A DNA stretch of 64,000 nt from Physcia stellaris (GCA_018902385.1 JABSSW010000027.1:248001-312000), one strand, 5' to 3'; counted from the first letter of the stretch, positions 35,490 to 46,895 are shown. A program made the numbers and translations. The notes: generated by a model from the sequence alone, not told the origin.

Positions 35490-36161
35490 TCATTCTCTCG
35501 ATTTCAACTGAGTACTACTCTTCACTTTTACGCTCATCGCCTCAAAGCCCGACGCTTTCATTACATAAGATATTGTCACCTCAGCATCAAGTTCTCTAGC
35601 AAAACAATTCTGCAATTCAGTGGCAAGCAACGAGTCTACCCCATACGCATGCAGAGCTTTACCCGTATCCAGTTCCTGCGCAGGTACTGACAACGCATAC
35701 CACAACTTTTGCATCACGCCAGCCGTGACCGCGGCTGCGCGCTCTTCTCCAGTCTGCACTTCTCGGAACGTCGCACCATAACTGGCATTTGCGGGGTCTG
35801 TCATGACTGTCAAGCTTCCATTCGCAGCGTTCGCAAGCAAGTGTCGGAATGTCTGCTTGCGCACCCATGGAACGTCGCGGCTGCTCCTGCTTTGGTCTGC
35901 GCTGCTGAGACCGGTAATTATCTGAGCATCGTCAAAAATGTGAGTCGTCTGCTTTGGATCGCAGAAATGTTCCAGCAGTGCGTGCAGTTTAGACACTCCA
36001 CGCATGTACTCATTGGAGGCATAAATTGCTAGTAATGCGACGTTCACAGGAACAAAGCCTTCATCCTCGATCCAGCCGAGACTGATAGTTGTGACTTTCT
36101 CGCTCAATGCCAAGCGATGCCGTACTAGGTACCCGTACGATCCATCGCCGTCGCACTGCAC
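35490..36161 (-). pseudogene. C-terminal fragment of a reducing polyketide synthase (KR end plus ACP)
   Basis: A 223-codon frame whose N-terminal part matches the end of a PKS ketoreductase (YLVRHRLALS..., ISLGWIEDEGFV). A linker (PWVRKQTFRHL) leads to an acyl-carrier domain with the phosphopantetheine motif GVDSLLATEL, attachment Ser about residue 177. A whole reducing PKS has 2000 or more residues; the ketosynthase, acyltransferase, dehydratase and enoylreductase domains are absent. Upstream sequence (36162-36340) shows no continuation that I can read. The frame ends normally after the ACP. It is therefore a truncated leftover of a biosynthetic cluster, possibly still transcribed but not a working synthase. 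Confidence 0.8.
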
Positions 36162-36343
36162 AAGCTGCGAAAGCAGACAGCAAATAAATCTGAACGTTTA
36201 GGCTCTAAGTTTACGTACTCGAGACTGCATACCTTGGATTCGCACAAGTCAGTGCAGAAGTCCAAGGTTTTCATCGAGCGTTTGAAGAAGATTTACAGCT
36301 ATCTAGCCGCTAAAATCTTAATCTCAATAAGGTAAGTCAGCCA

Positions 36344-36867
36344 TTACTGCAACTCTGGAATCTCGACACTGTTGACATCTACGCCGTCGATGAACCATCG
36401 TTCACCGTCCCCTAAGATTATATCGTTCCCGCTCATCATTCTCTTCCTCATCTTTCCGTCCTCGTCAAACGTCCAATGTTCTATACCGTAACACCTCTTC
36501 CAGACTTCTCTGCCTTTATCGGCTTCCTCTGCATCGCGAAATTCATACCAAAACTGCACGGCTATTCTGTCACCTTCCCATGCAAACAGCTCCTTTCGGA
36601 GCTGATAATCAAGCTCATGCTGCCATTTCTGAGTCAGGAAAGCGATGATAGCGGATCGACCCGTGAAAAATGACGAGCGGTTTCGCCATATCGAATCTGA
36701 AGTATATGCCAGGGATACTCGATATGGGTCTCTGCTTGCATATTCGGTTAAAAAGCGTGACAGATGTTGATTGCCAAGGGTCTGTACTTTGAATTCCAAA
36801 GGTCCTGCGCAGCCTTGACCTTGGCCCGCGCCGTGTTTTCAGTAAAGGGTGGGACTAGATTTGCCAT
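36344..36867 (-). CDS. SnoaL-like / DUF1348 protein (NTF2 fold)
   Basis: Small NTF2-fold protein of the DUF1348 group. Exon 1 is 36867-36788 and exon 2 is 36731-36344, giving 155 residues. The 56-nt intron starts GTACAG, ends GCAAGCAG, and splits a Lys codon (AA/A). The N-terminus reads MANLVPPFTENTARAKV. The family signature runs across the junction (NSKDPYRVSLAYT), then SIWRNRSSFFTGR, then FWYEFRD and GIEHWTFDEDGKM. Members have unknown or varied roles; some NTF2-fold proteins act as cyclases or isomerases in secondary metabolism. It lies only about 180 bp from the PKS fragment on the same strand, so it may once have belonged to that cluster. It looks intact. Confidence 0.85.
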
Positions 36868-38004
36868 CGAAATGCGGCTCAGACCAAGCCTTGATCAAAA
36901 CTATACACTGTCGGTGGGATCAAAGTGTCTGATGCAAGCCAGGACTAAGTACACAGTTCGGAATTTCCAGAACCGGGTTGTGTGTCGATAACGGAGTCTT
37001 ACTGGAGTGGAAATGCTATTGATGTCGTTGGGGGGGCCAGCAGAGTATGACTTTATATCTGCTGTTCTGCAGCCTCGTCATGCATTTTCCAATCTTGAGA
37101 CTTTGGGACGATGACACCGCTCATATACTCCTAGTGCTTATTGCCGCTGACAGCGTACGAGTACATGGGCACCTGCTGCTTTTGCAATTCGTAGGAGAGA
37201 TTTCTAAGCCTGTATTTGGCAGCATCTGTACTGGTAAGAGAAGGCCACTGTTTACCCGGGGTGGTCGTCCATCAAGGCCCGACTCGACAATATCATTTGT
37301 CCCGTCGCCTGCAGTTGCAGAGTAGTGAGAAGTGTGAGGTGGGGCATCAGATGGGTAGGTAAGGTAGTAGGATGGCAGTGCGTCACGCTGCAGCCAGCCG
37401 TTAGAATGGGGGCTTTAAGGTGCGGAGGCGGGGGTGGGACGTTAGAGTACATAATCTCAGCCGACAACGCCAAGGCTCTCATTGCCTAAAGTACCTTACC
37501 TAGACTCCTTGTCGTCCACCGTCTCATGGGGCCGTTGAACAGCGCCTTTTCACATGTTGCGTAGACAAGTCTTTCCAACAACAGTGCAAAGTAACAGACA
37601 TACACCCAGAGACTTCTCCACAACCATTTCGTCCTTCGTCACACGCTTCGTGGACTTGGATGCTTTTTACAATGCGATACGGACAAGAGCATCTGTCTTG
37701 CAACTTATGTTTCACCTCGGCATGCAGATCAGCACTGGGGCGGCATCTCGCCGAGTCGCCAGCATGTCTCGTGCCTCGCACTTCGGTCAATCTAGACATA
37801 TTTGGGCAAAGCCTTCGCCGAGCCTGCCTCGAATTGCTTTCCCCGCAACAATCCAACGTTATATCTTTAATCCAACGTCTACCTCCTCCCTCCCTCCCTT
37901 TCTTCTTCTCATGTACAAGTTGGCCGAAGGCTCTTGGATGAACCTAGTTCAGAGGGTTCCTGCGCCCACCAGAATAATAACGTCCTCGGCTTTGCACAGC
38001 AACC
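36868..38004. other. Intergenic; promoter region of the sugar transporter
   Basis: About 1.1 kb with no gene I can support. A forward frame at 37554-38018 overlaps the transporter start in a different frame, and its composition suggests chance. Pyrimidine-rich stretches (CCTCCCTCCCTCCC near 37885) just before the ATG at 38005 are typical of fungal promoters and leaders. Confidence 0.55.
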
Positions 38005-39878
38005 ATGGCTGTCGGTAACATCTATCTGATCGCCGCCATCTCCGTCGTTGGCGGCGGCTTGTTTGGTTTCGATATCTCATCTATGAGCGCCATTATCGGC
38101 ACGAACCAGTACAAGTGTTATTTTAATCAAGGACCCACACCTGCTTCCTCAGATGACTGCACTGGACCTGAAGCCAGCGTGCAGGGAGGGATCACCGCCG
38201 CAATGCCGGGAGGTTCATTCCTAGGTGCTCTGGCCTCGGGCTTCTTGAGTGACATCCTTGGTCGGCGAAAAGCGATCATGCTGGGTCCCATTATCTGGTG
38301 TGTAGCGTTGTATCTTGAATCGGGCGTTATTCTCCCGCTGACCGTTACAGGTGTGTAGGATCGATTCTTATCTGCGCCGCACAGAACATCGGCATGCTTG
38401 TTGTAGGCCGATTCATCAACGGATTCTGTGTCGGCATTTGCTCCGCTCAAGTACCAGTATATATATCCGAGCTTGCACCCCCCAGTAAACGTGGCCGGTT
38501 TGTTGGAGCCCAGCAGTGGGCGATTACATGGGGAATCCTCATCATGTTCTAGTAAGTAGTCTTTTCACAACATTTCACATCGAAGCCGTCAGCTGAAATC
38601 TCACTAGTATTTCTTATGCAACTTCAGGCATCGATGGGACGGCAGCATTCCGTATCCCTTGGGTAGGATCATCTCATATCCCGCGGCTGAATCTTGGTTG
38701 ACTGTTTTCAGGGTCTTCAAATGATACCTGCGATAGGTCTATTCATTGGAATGATCTTTTTACCGGAGAGTCCTCGCTGGTTGGCGCGCAAAGGTCGCTG
38801 GGAAGAATGTCGTGCGGTGCTCACCCTTGTGCACGGCAAGGGGAACCCTGACAGCCCATTCGTTCACCGAGAACTTCAAGAAATCAAGGAGATGTGTGAA
38901 TTTGAGAAAAACAATTCTGATGTTACTTACCTGGAGCTCTTCAAGCCACATATGATTAATCGCACCCACATTGGTCTCTTCACTCAGATCTGGTCTCAAT
39001 TGACTGGCATGAACGTCATGAGTAAGTATTTCACCGGATCTAAAAGTGAGCCTTGAGTGACAATTCTAGTGTATTACATTACCTATGTCTTCACGATGGC
39101 TGGTCTGAAGTCCAATAACCTGTTACTCTCCTCCTCGATCCAATATGTTATCAACGTATGCATGACAGTCCCTGCCTTGCTGTATGTTGATAGATGGGGT
39201 CGACGACCAACACTTCTCGTTGGCGCGGCACTTATGATGACTTTTCTGTTTGCCAACGGCGGTATCCTCGCTTCATATGGTCACTACGCAGGGCCCAACG
39301 GGGTAGACAATACCCCTGAAGCGTCCTGGGAAGTATCTGGAGCCCCTTCAAAAGCATTGATTGCTAGTAGCTACTTATTCGTTGCTTCATATGCACCAAC
39401 CTGGGGTCCGGTAAGCTTGCATCTACTTAGCCATCGACTTCGCTAAACGCGAGTATAGGTGAGCTGGATATATCCGCCTGAGCTGTACCCACTTCGTGTC
39501 CGTGGGAAGGCGGTTGCTCTTGCAACTTCTGGAAATTGGGCTTTCAACTTCGCGCTTGGGTATTTCGTGCCACCTGCTTTCGTAAACATCAAGTGGCAGA
39601 CGTATATCCTATTTGGTGTATTTTGTGTTTCCATGTTTGTACACGTCTTTTTCATGTTTCCAGAAACAGCCGGGAAAACTTTGGAAGAAGTTTCAGATCT
39701 GTTCACGGATCCTCAAGGACCTAAATACATAGGAACGCCAGCATGGAAAACTCGGATCAGTACCAAGCGGGTTGCGCTGCTTGAACGAGGTGAAGTCGAC
39801 CCGGAGAAGAATGGCGGCTATCATGAGGAAAGTAGCCCCGAGAGACTGAGCGAGACAGAGAAAGCAGGGAGAGAGTGA
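38005..39878 (+). CDS. MFS sugar transporter, six exons
   Basis: A 12-helix sugar porter of the fungal hexose/glucose transporter type, expected in the plasma membrane as a proton symporter or facilitator. Exons are 38005-38297, 38351-38551, 38608-38662, 38712-39021, 39070-39410 and 39459-39878, with introns of 48-56 nt, giving 539 residues with every junction in phase. Signature motifs are present: GFLSDILGRRKAI after helix 2, GRFINGFCVGICSAQVPVYI, PESPRWLARKGRWEE before the central loop, YVDRWGRRPTLL, YPPELYPLRVRGKA, and PETAGKTLEEV at the end of the last helix. The C-terminal tail is charged and cytosolic. The substrate cannot be fixed from sequence; similarity to high-affinity glucose transporters is an impression only. 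Confidence 0.92.
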
Positions 39879-40806
39879 ATGCAGTAAGGTAGGCTGCCAA
39901 TCATTAAATATTGTGAGCATTCCATAGTGCTGTTCAGAGGGTGCTGGGAGTTTCATGTCGCCGACGAAGTCCGCATATGTTCAAACGTTTACTGTATCTA
40001 TATAGTTCTTTCGTTCGTTGCATGAAACAGTTTTCAGTAAACAAGGCGACTTTGATGGTTATGATATTTATTGTCCCAAATCCTATAAAGCTAGCAACAT
40101 TGATTGACCCAAAAACTGCAATAGGACCATCAGCTCGATATTCAAGATCAGTGTTTCGACTTTTCCGTTTCGAGGATTTGATTGAGGAGCCTGTACCCGT
40201 CTCTATAAGCTCTGTGTCAGAACTTAAGCTCCTTCACAAAGGAAGAAGAATCGAGAGACCGAAGGCTGAAGATGAAGTGGCCTGTTTCGGAAGCGTCAGG
40301 CACTACTATGGCAGGGACACTGTAATATGAGAGGAAAGGAATAGTGCATGGCAAATTGACATTGTCCCATGCTATATCACCATTCACAAGACCAACTGCC
40401 CTAGGTACTTTTACCCCCACACTGCAGCGAAAGACGTGGACATAGAAGACATCGAACCTTTGACTGTCCGCGACTACTTTTCTATTGTGTCACTGACCAG
40501 TTGCTACTGCATATAACCATATGCTGGACCCGCCAATAAGACAAAGGACGCTCTAAGTAATCTAATATGCACGCAGCCTAACAGGGAACAAGAGAATATG
40601 AAAGGCTTGGACCAAACTCACACTGGGAACTGAAGCATTCTAGCAACAGGAAAAGTGCAAAACTTTCGCGCTCAGAGCAGAAGTAAGAACAATGCCAGAC
40701 TCCAGTATGTTGTTATCATAATGCCACCTCCACGCTATGCAGAGTACATCATGATGCACGAGCGCTTCCATCCCAATGTCGCTCGCAAAGATTCCGATGC
40801 CTTGAT
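39879..40806. other. Intergenic, no gene recognised
   Basis: The two flanking transporter genes converge here. A forward frame (39941-40330) and a reverse frame (40420-40217) overlap each other, and neither has a family resemblance. I see only 3' untranslated sequence and spacer. Confidence 0.5.
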
Positions 40807-42363
40807 TCACCATTCGATGGCGTACGCCGTTCTTATCCTTTCCCCATAATAAGAGAAGAACAAAGGTGCTGGCGCAATGACCACGCTCAAAAAGGCGAAT
40901 ATAGATATGCCCCAGCCATAGCCAACGCTGGCGAACACTGCTGGCGCGAAAAGCGGGATTATACCTCCTACTATTGACCGAAACACAGCACCAGCAGCTA
41001 TAGCTGACGCTGCATACCTAGAGAATGAGTCGATGTAGTAGTTTTGAACGCTATTGAGAATGGTGACCTGACCGATACCGAAGAAGAAAGTACTGGCTAT
41101 TGTGACAAGCCAATGCTGATGCGTCTCTACGGTCCAGGCGAACCAGAATAAAGACGTAGGGATCAATACGGATCCTATGTTAGCAATCGGAAGTCGAAAC
41201 TCAGGCTTAGCCACTCCATCATTACGTCGAGCGAGAGCATTGTAGACGGTGTCGATTCTTGGTACAATGAACCATACTGCCACAAGGAATCCGATACCAG
41301 GACCTAGGTACACAAAGCCGACCTGCATTGTGTTGAAACCATAGAGTCTGCCATAAATTTCCTGAAAGTTTGTGAACAATGTATAAACGGTTGCAAACAA
41401 TATTGCTTGATAAACGGCCATGGTCAGTACGATAGGCTGTGTGAAGAGAATCTTCAGCGGCCGCTGCATTGACGAAGCCAATTTGGTCCAAAAGGGCCGA
41501 TCATCTTCGTAGTCGTCCTTGAGACGATATTTACCACCTTCGTCCTTTTCTCTCGCTTGCCGGCGAGCATCCAAGATAACGGGCGCGTAAGTCTCTTTGA
41601 GGAAGAAAACACCAAGAGCAGTATTGATCATACAGACAATGGTGAGTATCCAGAAGATCCAGCGCCAGCCTAGATATTGTACAATTAGACCACCAAAAAG
41701 AGGTCCCAGCGTCGGCCCTAGCAAAGGACCGAGCAAATACCAACCAAAGACACCTGCTCGCTCACTTGGCTCGTACATATCGCTGATCGTTCCGCCACCA
41801 TTGGCGATACCAACGCTGCCAAAGAACCCGCTGATGGTTCTAATGCCAATTAGAGTTCCAACATTCGGACTAACGGCGGTGGGAATCTGGAGAAGAGAGA
41901 ATATGGCAAAGCAGACAATGTACAGTCTTCGCCTCCCAAAGGTCTCCGACAAAGGTGCAAGGATCAGAGGCCCAATGCCGAGGAAGACAACGAATCCAGT
42001 GGTAGCACCAATGACGGTGTTTGACTCTGTCTTCAAGTCGTCTGCGATCTGATCGATTCCGGGGGTGAACATCGAGCTTGCCAATGGGCTCATGACTTCA
42101 CTGTGTCAGTATTGGAACCTCGACGTGTGGCATGAGAGCAGACGAACTAGCCATGAGCGCTATGATACCCACATTGAGGAGCTTTCTTCTCCTGGTCCAA
42201 TTCTTCGGATTTGCCTTATCATCTTTTGCGAAGTCGACTAGCTAATATAATCCATGAGCATTGGCAACTAAGATGATCGACAAGTCGTTGGATAGGGTAC
42301 CTGAAGCTCGTCCGCATGGCCATTTTCCAACAGAGCTGAGCGCTCGTCCGACTGTCCTACCAT
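40807..42363 (-). CDS. MFS drug:H+ antiporter, DHA1 type
   Basis: A 12-helix major-facilitator exporter of the DHA1 group, expected in the plasma membrane and likely to export toxic compounds or metabolites. Exons are 42363-42301, 42241-42148 and 42095-40807, with introns of 59 and 52 nt, giving 481 residues. Exon 1 is MVGQSDERSALLENGHADEL. Exon 2 has the usual NPKNW motif before helix 1. Helix 1 has SPLASSMFTPGI. The loop after helix 2 reads APLSETFGRRRLYI (motif A). Helix 5 has the antiporter signature WYLLGPLLGPTLGPLFGG. A charged central loop precedes helix 7. The gene is divergent from UBC6 across 292 bp. It may serve the lost polyketide cluster, but nothing in the sequence shows that. 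Confidence 0.92.
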
Positions 42364-42655
42364 TTTCAAAGTCGAGAGCAGCGGCGTGGTAGTCTGGAGA
42401 GTTTTTGCATTCAGATGTTGACGATAATCGGTACGTGTGTGACGACATCATACATGCGCCCTACCGATTAGTCAGTCACTGCTTGAGCGATCTCCAGTTT
42501 ACCTTAAGCGCACTGGCGCAGCCGCTGCTAGAATTAGGGTTAAGCTATTGTTAGGGTTGCAGATGCCACGTCGAACTCGATCAACTCGGTTCTCCTTATA
42601 CTCGTAGATCAAACGTTCCCTACGACACTCGTTATCTCGGATTTGATTAAAGTTT
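42364..42655. promoter_or_regulatory. Divergent promoter between DHA1 transporter and UBC6
   Basis: A 292-bp spacer separates two genes transcribed away from each other. It contains two direct TTAGGGTT copies and no TATA box that I can see. The elements lie closer to UBC6, so they more likely serve that housekeeping gene. Confidence 0.55.
42534..42558. promoter_or_regulatory. Direct pair of TTAGGGTT elements
   Basis: Exact TTAGGGTT at 42534-42541 and 42551-42558, same orientation, starts 17 bp apart, about 100-120 bp before the UBC6 start. The same octamer recurs upstream of RPL32 and two other genes in the window. Confidence 0.55.
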
Positions 42656-43582
42656 TTGCCAATCATGGCTCTGTCAACATTCAACACCAAGTCACCTACA
42701 ATCAAACGAATTCTTAAAGAAGCCGCTGAGCTATCCAAGACTGCTGATTCGACTCTTCATGCTGCCCCTCTCGAGACCGATCTCTTTGAATGGCACTTTA
42801 CTATCCGCGGCCCGCCATCCACACCGTATGCTGAAGGCGTCTACCATGGCAGAATCATACTACCCCAGCAATATCCACTGCGCCCTCCATCATTTCGCTT
42901 CCTCACCCCGTCCGGTAGATTCGAACCGAATCGGGAGATCTGTTTGTCCATTAGTGGACACCATGAAGAAACATGGCAACCGGCCTGGGGGATACGGACT
43001 GCGTTGTGGGCGTTGCGTGCGTTCATGGAGGGCGGGGCAAAAGGACAAGTGGGCGGAATGGAAATGGCTGAGTCGGAACGAAGACGGCTGGCCCAGGAAA
43101 GCAAAGCATGGAAGTGCAATGGTTGTGGAGGTCAAACCAATGATGAGATCTTGAATATAAAGCACGAACAGCGGGACGCAGATGGAGGCTCTGCAATTAT
43201 ACCGGATGAGCTGAAGTTCGGCTATAAAGACGAAATGCAGAAAGTGGACAACCCGGAATCAGCAAAGACTGTGCGATCCGAGACGCAAGAGGCAGCGGAG
43301 GTTTCTATGAAATTCACGGAACCCCAAGAACCGTCATCTACCAGTCATCCCCTAAACAACCCATCAACAAGTTCATCAACAGATACACGGTCTCAGACTT
43401 CCCCATCGTCAGCTGTGCCGCCTTTACCTCAACAGCCTTATTTGCAGTCTCCAGCAGCAGTAAGGTCGGCCGCTGCGACGAGATCTTTGTCTCAGGACAC
43501 TTTACCTGGATGGATTGATAAAGCGATTGTTGGGGTACTCGCGACACTAATTGTCATGATTATTAAGAAATTCATGCTGTAA
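42656..43582 (+). CDS. UBC6: Tail-anchored ubiquitin-conjugating enzyme E2 (UBC6/UBE2J)
   Basis: E2 enzyme of ER-associated degradation, anchored in the ER membrane with its catalytic domain in the cytosol. Intronless, 308 residues from the ATG at 42656 (or 305 from 42665; either could be used). The UBC fold is clear: DLFEWHFTIRGPPSTPYAEG, YHGRIILPQQYPLRPPSFRF, then the active-site region NREICLSISGHHEETWQPAW with Cys about residue 96. UBC6/UBE2J enzymes have this CLS...HH.E.W arrangement instead of the usual HPN motif. A long Ser/Pro/Gln-rich linker follows, and a C-terminal membrane span (VGVLATLIVMIIKKFML) forms the tail anchor. A CNGCGG motif near residue 160 is not a family hallmark that I know. 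Confidence 0.92.
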   Translation: MPIMALSTFNTKSPTIKRILKEAAELSKTADSTLHAAPLETDLFEWHFTIRGPPSTPYAEGVYHGRIILPQQYPLRPPSFRFLTPSGRFEPNREICLSISGHHEETWQPAWGIRTALWALRAFMEGGAKGQVGGMEMAESERRRLAQESKAWKCNGCGGQTNDEILNIKHEQRDADGGSAIIPDELKFGYKDEMQKVDNPESAKTVRSETQEAAEVSMKFTEPQEPSSTSHPLNNPSTSSSTDTRSQTSPSSAVPPLPQQPYLQSPAAVRSAAATRSLSQDTLPGWIDKAIVGVLATLIVMIIKKFML

Positions 43583-44007
43583 CTTTGACTCTGCGATGTG
43601 ATCGTCATTTCTCCCAGGAAGTAAGATCAATGCTGGATAAATCATCGACGTTTGAGCCGAATGCTGAACAGAACGTGGACTGGAATTGGATCTATAAATT
43701 TTCATCAAAGTCTCTGTCGTAATGGTTCTACCCATCACTCAACTAGGACTATGTTAGTTTGTGATCTCACGCTATTGATGAAGCTTCATTCAATGACGAT
43801 AGGAGTCCATCGTGGTCTGTCAGCCACCGCGGCGCAAATCTCGATTCACCGATTCTCGATGTTAACGAGTGATATAGCTCAGAAACCTGCATGTGCTCAA
43901 ACCGCAGACTCTTGTCTACTGGATGCACTTCACCGGCTCAACTCTCTCGCCACTCTTCAGCATCTCGCTAGCTGCTTGATTGTCAGCTAGTACATCGGCC
44001 AAATAAC
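43583..44007. other. Intergenic, no gene recognised
   Basis: A forward frame (43652-43990) is present but shows no family resemblance. This is the 3' side of UBC6 and the 3' end of the reverse-strand pseudogene that follows. Confidence 0.5.
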
Positions 44008-45189
44008 CTACATGCTCACAAGTTCAAGATCAGCCAGGGCTCCTTTGAAGATCTATCTTCGGTTGGTTTCCCCAAAGCTAGTGCTTCCCGCCAATCTTTG
44101 ACGTCCTGTGGCACACCTGTTCTCTTGTTTCAAATCGCCATTTTTTTCATTCATGTCATCAAGTGCAGTGGTTACCGTATCTCTGTACAGGCTCGGAATC
44201 TCACCTCTGCAGGTGAGGACATATTCATTGCCTGAGAACGTTGACTGAAAGACACCCAGATTGTGCCTGTTTCGCTGGATTTACTTTTTAGTATGGCATC
44301 GATAGTGTTAATTGGTCGAAGATAGGCTGTGGTTGAGTGGAAAATGCTCAGATCCGGCTGATCGCATCTTCTGGTCCAAGGAGTAAGCGTAGACTGCTAG
44401 TGAGACAGACGCTGTTATCAGGTTAAGAATCCTCCCTGAGGATTCGGGCTCTTTTGCTATCTAGTGTCGATTCCACTATTTAGATTACTGAAAGCTTTTT
44501 GGTGGTATTTTCCTATCGGAGTATTTACCCCCAGGCATGACCATAGAATGCGCCTTGACACTAAAGTTTAGTACCTTGACGAGTCTCCAAATATGTTCGC
44601 GGGCGTAGTCAAAGCTAGTCAGGTAACGAAAGTTCCCAGCTACGCTCCAGATGACCTGTTTGCTGTCGGCATTCGCATACTACCCTTCAATCAGGTCTTG
44701 CACAACTTCGAAAATTTCGGCAACGGGTTTCTGTGAAAATACATTCTTTCCGGCAGCTTGAGCCTTCCGAATATAATCTGGTTGATTGAGGATGAGTAGC
44801 CTCGAAAGGGGATTAGTGCCATCATCAAGGAGGACATGTGGTTTCACGCGACTATGCAGGCATGAATACTCAGGTGCGCAGGCAGATCACAAAAGTGACC
44901 GCCAGCGTCGGACGCTTTAGAATAAAGACTGACATTTGTCGCCTCCGCGATGAGAGATTGGGTCATTAGATATTGACGAGCGCGACCAGACTGCTCCCGA
45001 ACCGAGGGTTTTGATACTTCGAGTGTAGGTTAGAACGAGTGTTGTTAAGTTGAGAGCCGTCATGGATCAGAGCCTTCCAGAATGAATGTTCTTCGCGTGC
45101 GTAAACTCCTTGGCGGTATGTCAATGAGGGACAGGATGGCAAAAGATCCGGGTTTCTTGACCGCTGCCCATGATAGCAATACCTAACAT
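44008..45189 (-). pseudogene. Gfo/Idh/MocA NAD(P)-dependent oxidoreductase pseudogene
   Basis: Read on the reverse strand, pieces of a Gfo/Idh/MocA dehydrogenase occur in order. The start is MLGIAIMGSG (Rossmann strand and Gly motif, from 45189). Next comes YAREEHSF (normally IFAREEHLP). Then LSRLLILNQPDYIRKAQAAG, NVFSQKPVAEIFEVVQDLIE, an in-frame TAG, SKQVIWSVAGNFRYL and DYAREHIWRLVKVL. A C-terminal part follows (INTIDAILKSKSSETGTI, STFSGNEYV, TVTTALDD) and the end reads GALADLELVSM before TAG at 44010-44008. The frame changes several times, so the gene is dead. The EKP-type motif is present as QKP. Unlike the hydrolase relic, the damage is mixed and not confined to Trp-to-stop. Confidence 0.8.
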
Positions 45190-45536
45190 AATATTTATAC
45201 CTGAAAGCGGCCGCTCTTCTTCGATCAAAAGTGAAGAACGTTCGGCTATCAGGACACCGGATGAATAACACGACGTTATTGAGGAGAACTGATAAGTAGG
45301 AACTTGCAGACAGGCTCATTATGAAATGGTGGATTGTTGTTGACACTTAAGTCGCGGATATAATTGTCTGAAACAAATCGGTCGTAGCTGACTAGACCAG
45401 TTGTAATCAAAACCTTCTGTTAACAGCTATGTGAGGCAATAATCCGCTACTTAGACTTGACAAGGCCAAAGAAATCTTGATTTACAGGCCACCTTAAACG
45501 CTATGCATGTGCTAGATAACAACCATTGTGCACATG
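45190..45536. other. Intergenic, no gene recognised
   Basis: The upstream sequence of the oxidoreductase pseudogene and the 3' end of the acidic hypothetical gene share this strip. A reverse frame covering 44966-45346 includes part of the pseudogene and is otherwise unremarkable. Confidence 0.5.
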
Positions 45537-46576
45537 TTACTCTTCAGGCTCAGCCTCAACCTCAGGCGAAAGAAGTATTTGTTTTTGATGGTAGACTTGG
45601 AAGCGCACAGGTTTCCCCCCTCTTGCATTTTTAACGCGTGCAAGACGTTCGGCATACTTACGTGTAGATCTAGGCCCACCGCGACCCTTATTATGGCCGC
45701 CATGATGTACCAGAGAGAGATTCGAATCAGCTTGAGAGGAGAGATCCTCTTGCTTGGAGTTCGACCATAGGATGTTGATATCATCGTCTGTGGCCCCGTC
45801 CGCATTCTCGGTTTCCTGATATTCTTCATCGCCACGATTACTTTGGTTGATAGTTTCCTCCCCTTCAGACTCAAGTCCCTCGCTGCTGTTGTCACTGCCA
45901 AGAAGCTCTTCGACGACTTGGTTTTTCTCATGACTATCTTTCTGAAGCACTTTGTCGCTCTCTTCGAAATGTTCAGAACCATGCCCTGCTACGTGGTCCA
46001 TTGGAGTGTAGTTTTCAGCATTCGCCGTACAAGGCACGATGTTGAATTTGAGGTATTTGGTAATGGACTGGATCAAAGCTGGTAATTGTTCAATGGTAGT
46101 GTTGGTTGGAACATTAACCAGGTTCGCAAGTGTGATGACTTTAGCCTCTATCTCAATGAGCAGGAGGTTGAGCCGCTTGATCTCAGTATCCTTGTGACCT
46201 GGATGAGAGAATCAGTCAACTTCGGATGCTCTGCCAATCATCATGTATGTAGCTTTCATAGAAGTAACGCCAAATTTCAGTGATTTCGAGGTTGCGACAG
46301 ATATTTATTCAGAGAAAGGCCAGAGGTGCTCCTACCATTACCTGAAGCCTCAATTGTACCGTCGCGCTGAGAATTATTGTCACTCCGCCGGAGTTCCAAG
46401 TCAAAGTGCGAATTATCGATCATTCGCTTCCCTCTACTAAAGGCTTCATCCTGCTGATCATCGAGCTTGTGCTTTTGCCTCACGGCCTGTCAAGTGTCAA
46501 GTGTCAATGAGGAAGTTGGCTGGTATGATTAAATACGGAGACTTACAGGAGACACCGGATCTGTCTGGGTCGCCAT
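45537..46576 (-). CDS. Hypothetical acidic protein with basic ends, three exons
   Basis: I do not recognise the family. Exons are 46576-46547, 46486-46342 and 46198-45537, giving 278 residues in phase. Introns are 60 nt (GTAAGT..GACAG) and 143 nt (GTAATG..TCCAG). The protein starts MATQTDPVSP, then has a charged region (QKHKLDDQQDEAFSRGKRMID). A predicted helical segment follows (KDTEIKRLNLLLIEIEAKVI) with heptad-like hydrophobics. Next come a long Glu/Asp/Ser-rich, probably disordered part and a basic, Gly/Arg-rich stretch (GGHNKGRGGPRSTRKYAERL). Acidic tracts next to a basic patch suggest a nuclear or chromatin-linked role, but that is only an impression. A TTAGGGTT element lies 95 bp upstream of the ATG. 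Confidence 0.7.
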
Positions 46577-46895
46577 TACTGTTCGAAGTACAAGCGATTT
46601 CAATATCCACGTCTGAGTGAGGATGCAGAGCGATACCCAAATAAAGTATTGTGACGACTCTACTTACGCGTTAGGGTTTTCTATCGGTGAATGCCGAGGC
46701 GTCTGAGGCTGTTGATCCTTTGTGCACGTTCCCTCTGGAGTACTCTACGATACAGTTGTTACAAGCCTTATAGTAGTAGTGACCCGAGATTTGTCTCTGG
46801 ACTAATCTAGGCACAAGGATAAAAATTGATACGCTGATGAGCGGGCCAACTTTCAGTTGCGTGTGGGCAAACATGTAGGATCCCATGCGCAAAAT
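46577..46895. other. Intergenic; promoter of the 46576 gene
   Basis: About 320 bp between the acidic hypothetical gene and the thioesterase, both on the reverse strand. It contains the TTAGGGTT element and otherwise nothing I can name. Confidence 0.5.
46671..46678. promoter_or_regulatory. TTAGGGTT promoter element
   Basis: One exact TTAGGGTT followed by TT, 95 bp upstream of the reverse-strand ATG at 46576. It matches the motif upstream of RPL32 and UBC6. Confidence 0.5.

Noticed and set aside
37554-38018. A 154-codon forward frame before the sugar transporter
   Set aside because: It overlaps the transporter start in another frame, has no family motif and covers a pyrimidine-rich promoter.
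39941-40420. Possible genes on either strand between the two transporters
   Set aside because: Both frames overlap each other, and neither shows a motif, splice signals or length that would separate it from chance.
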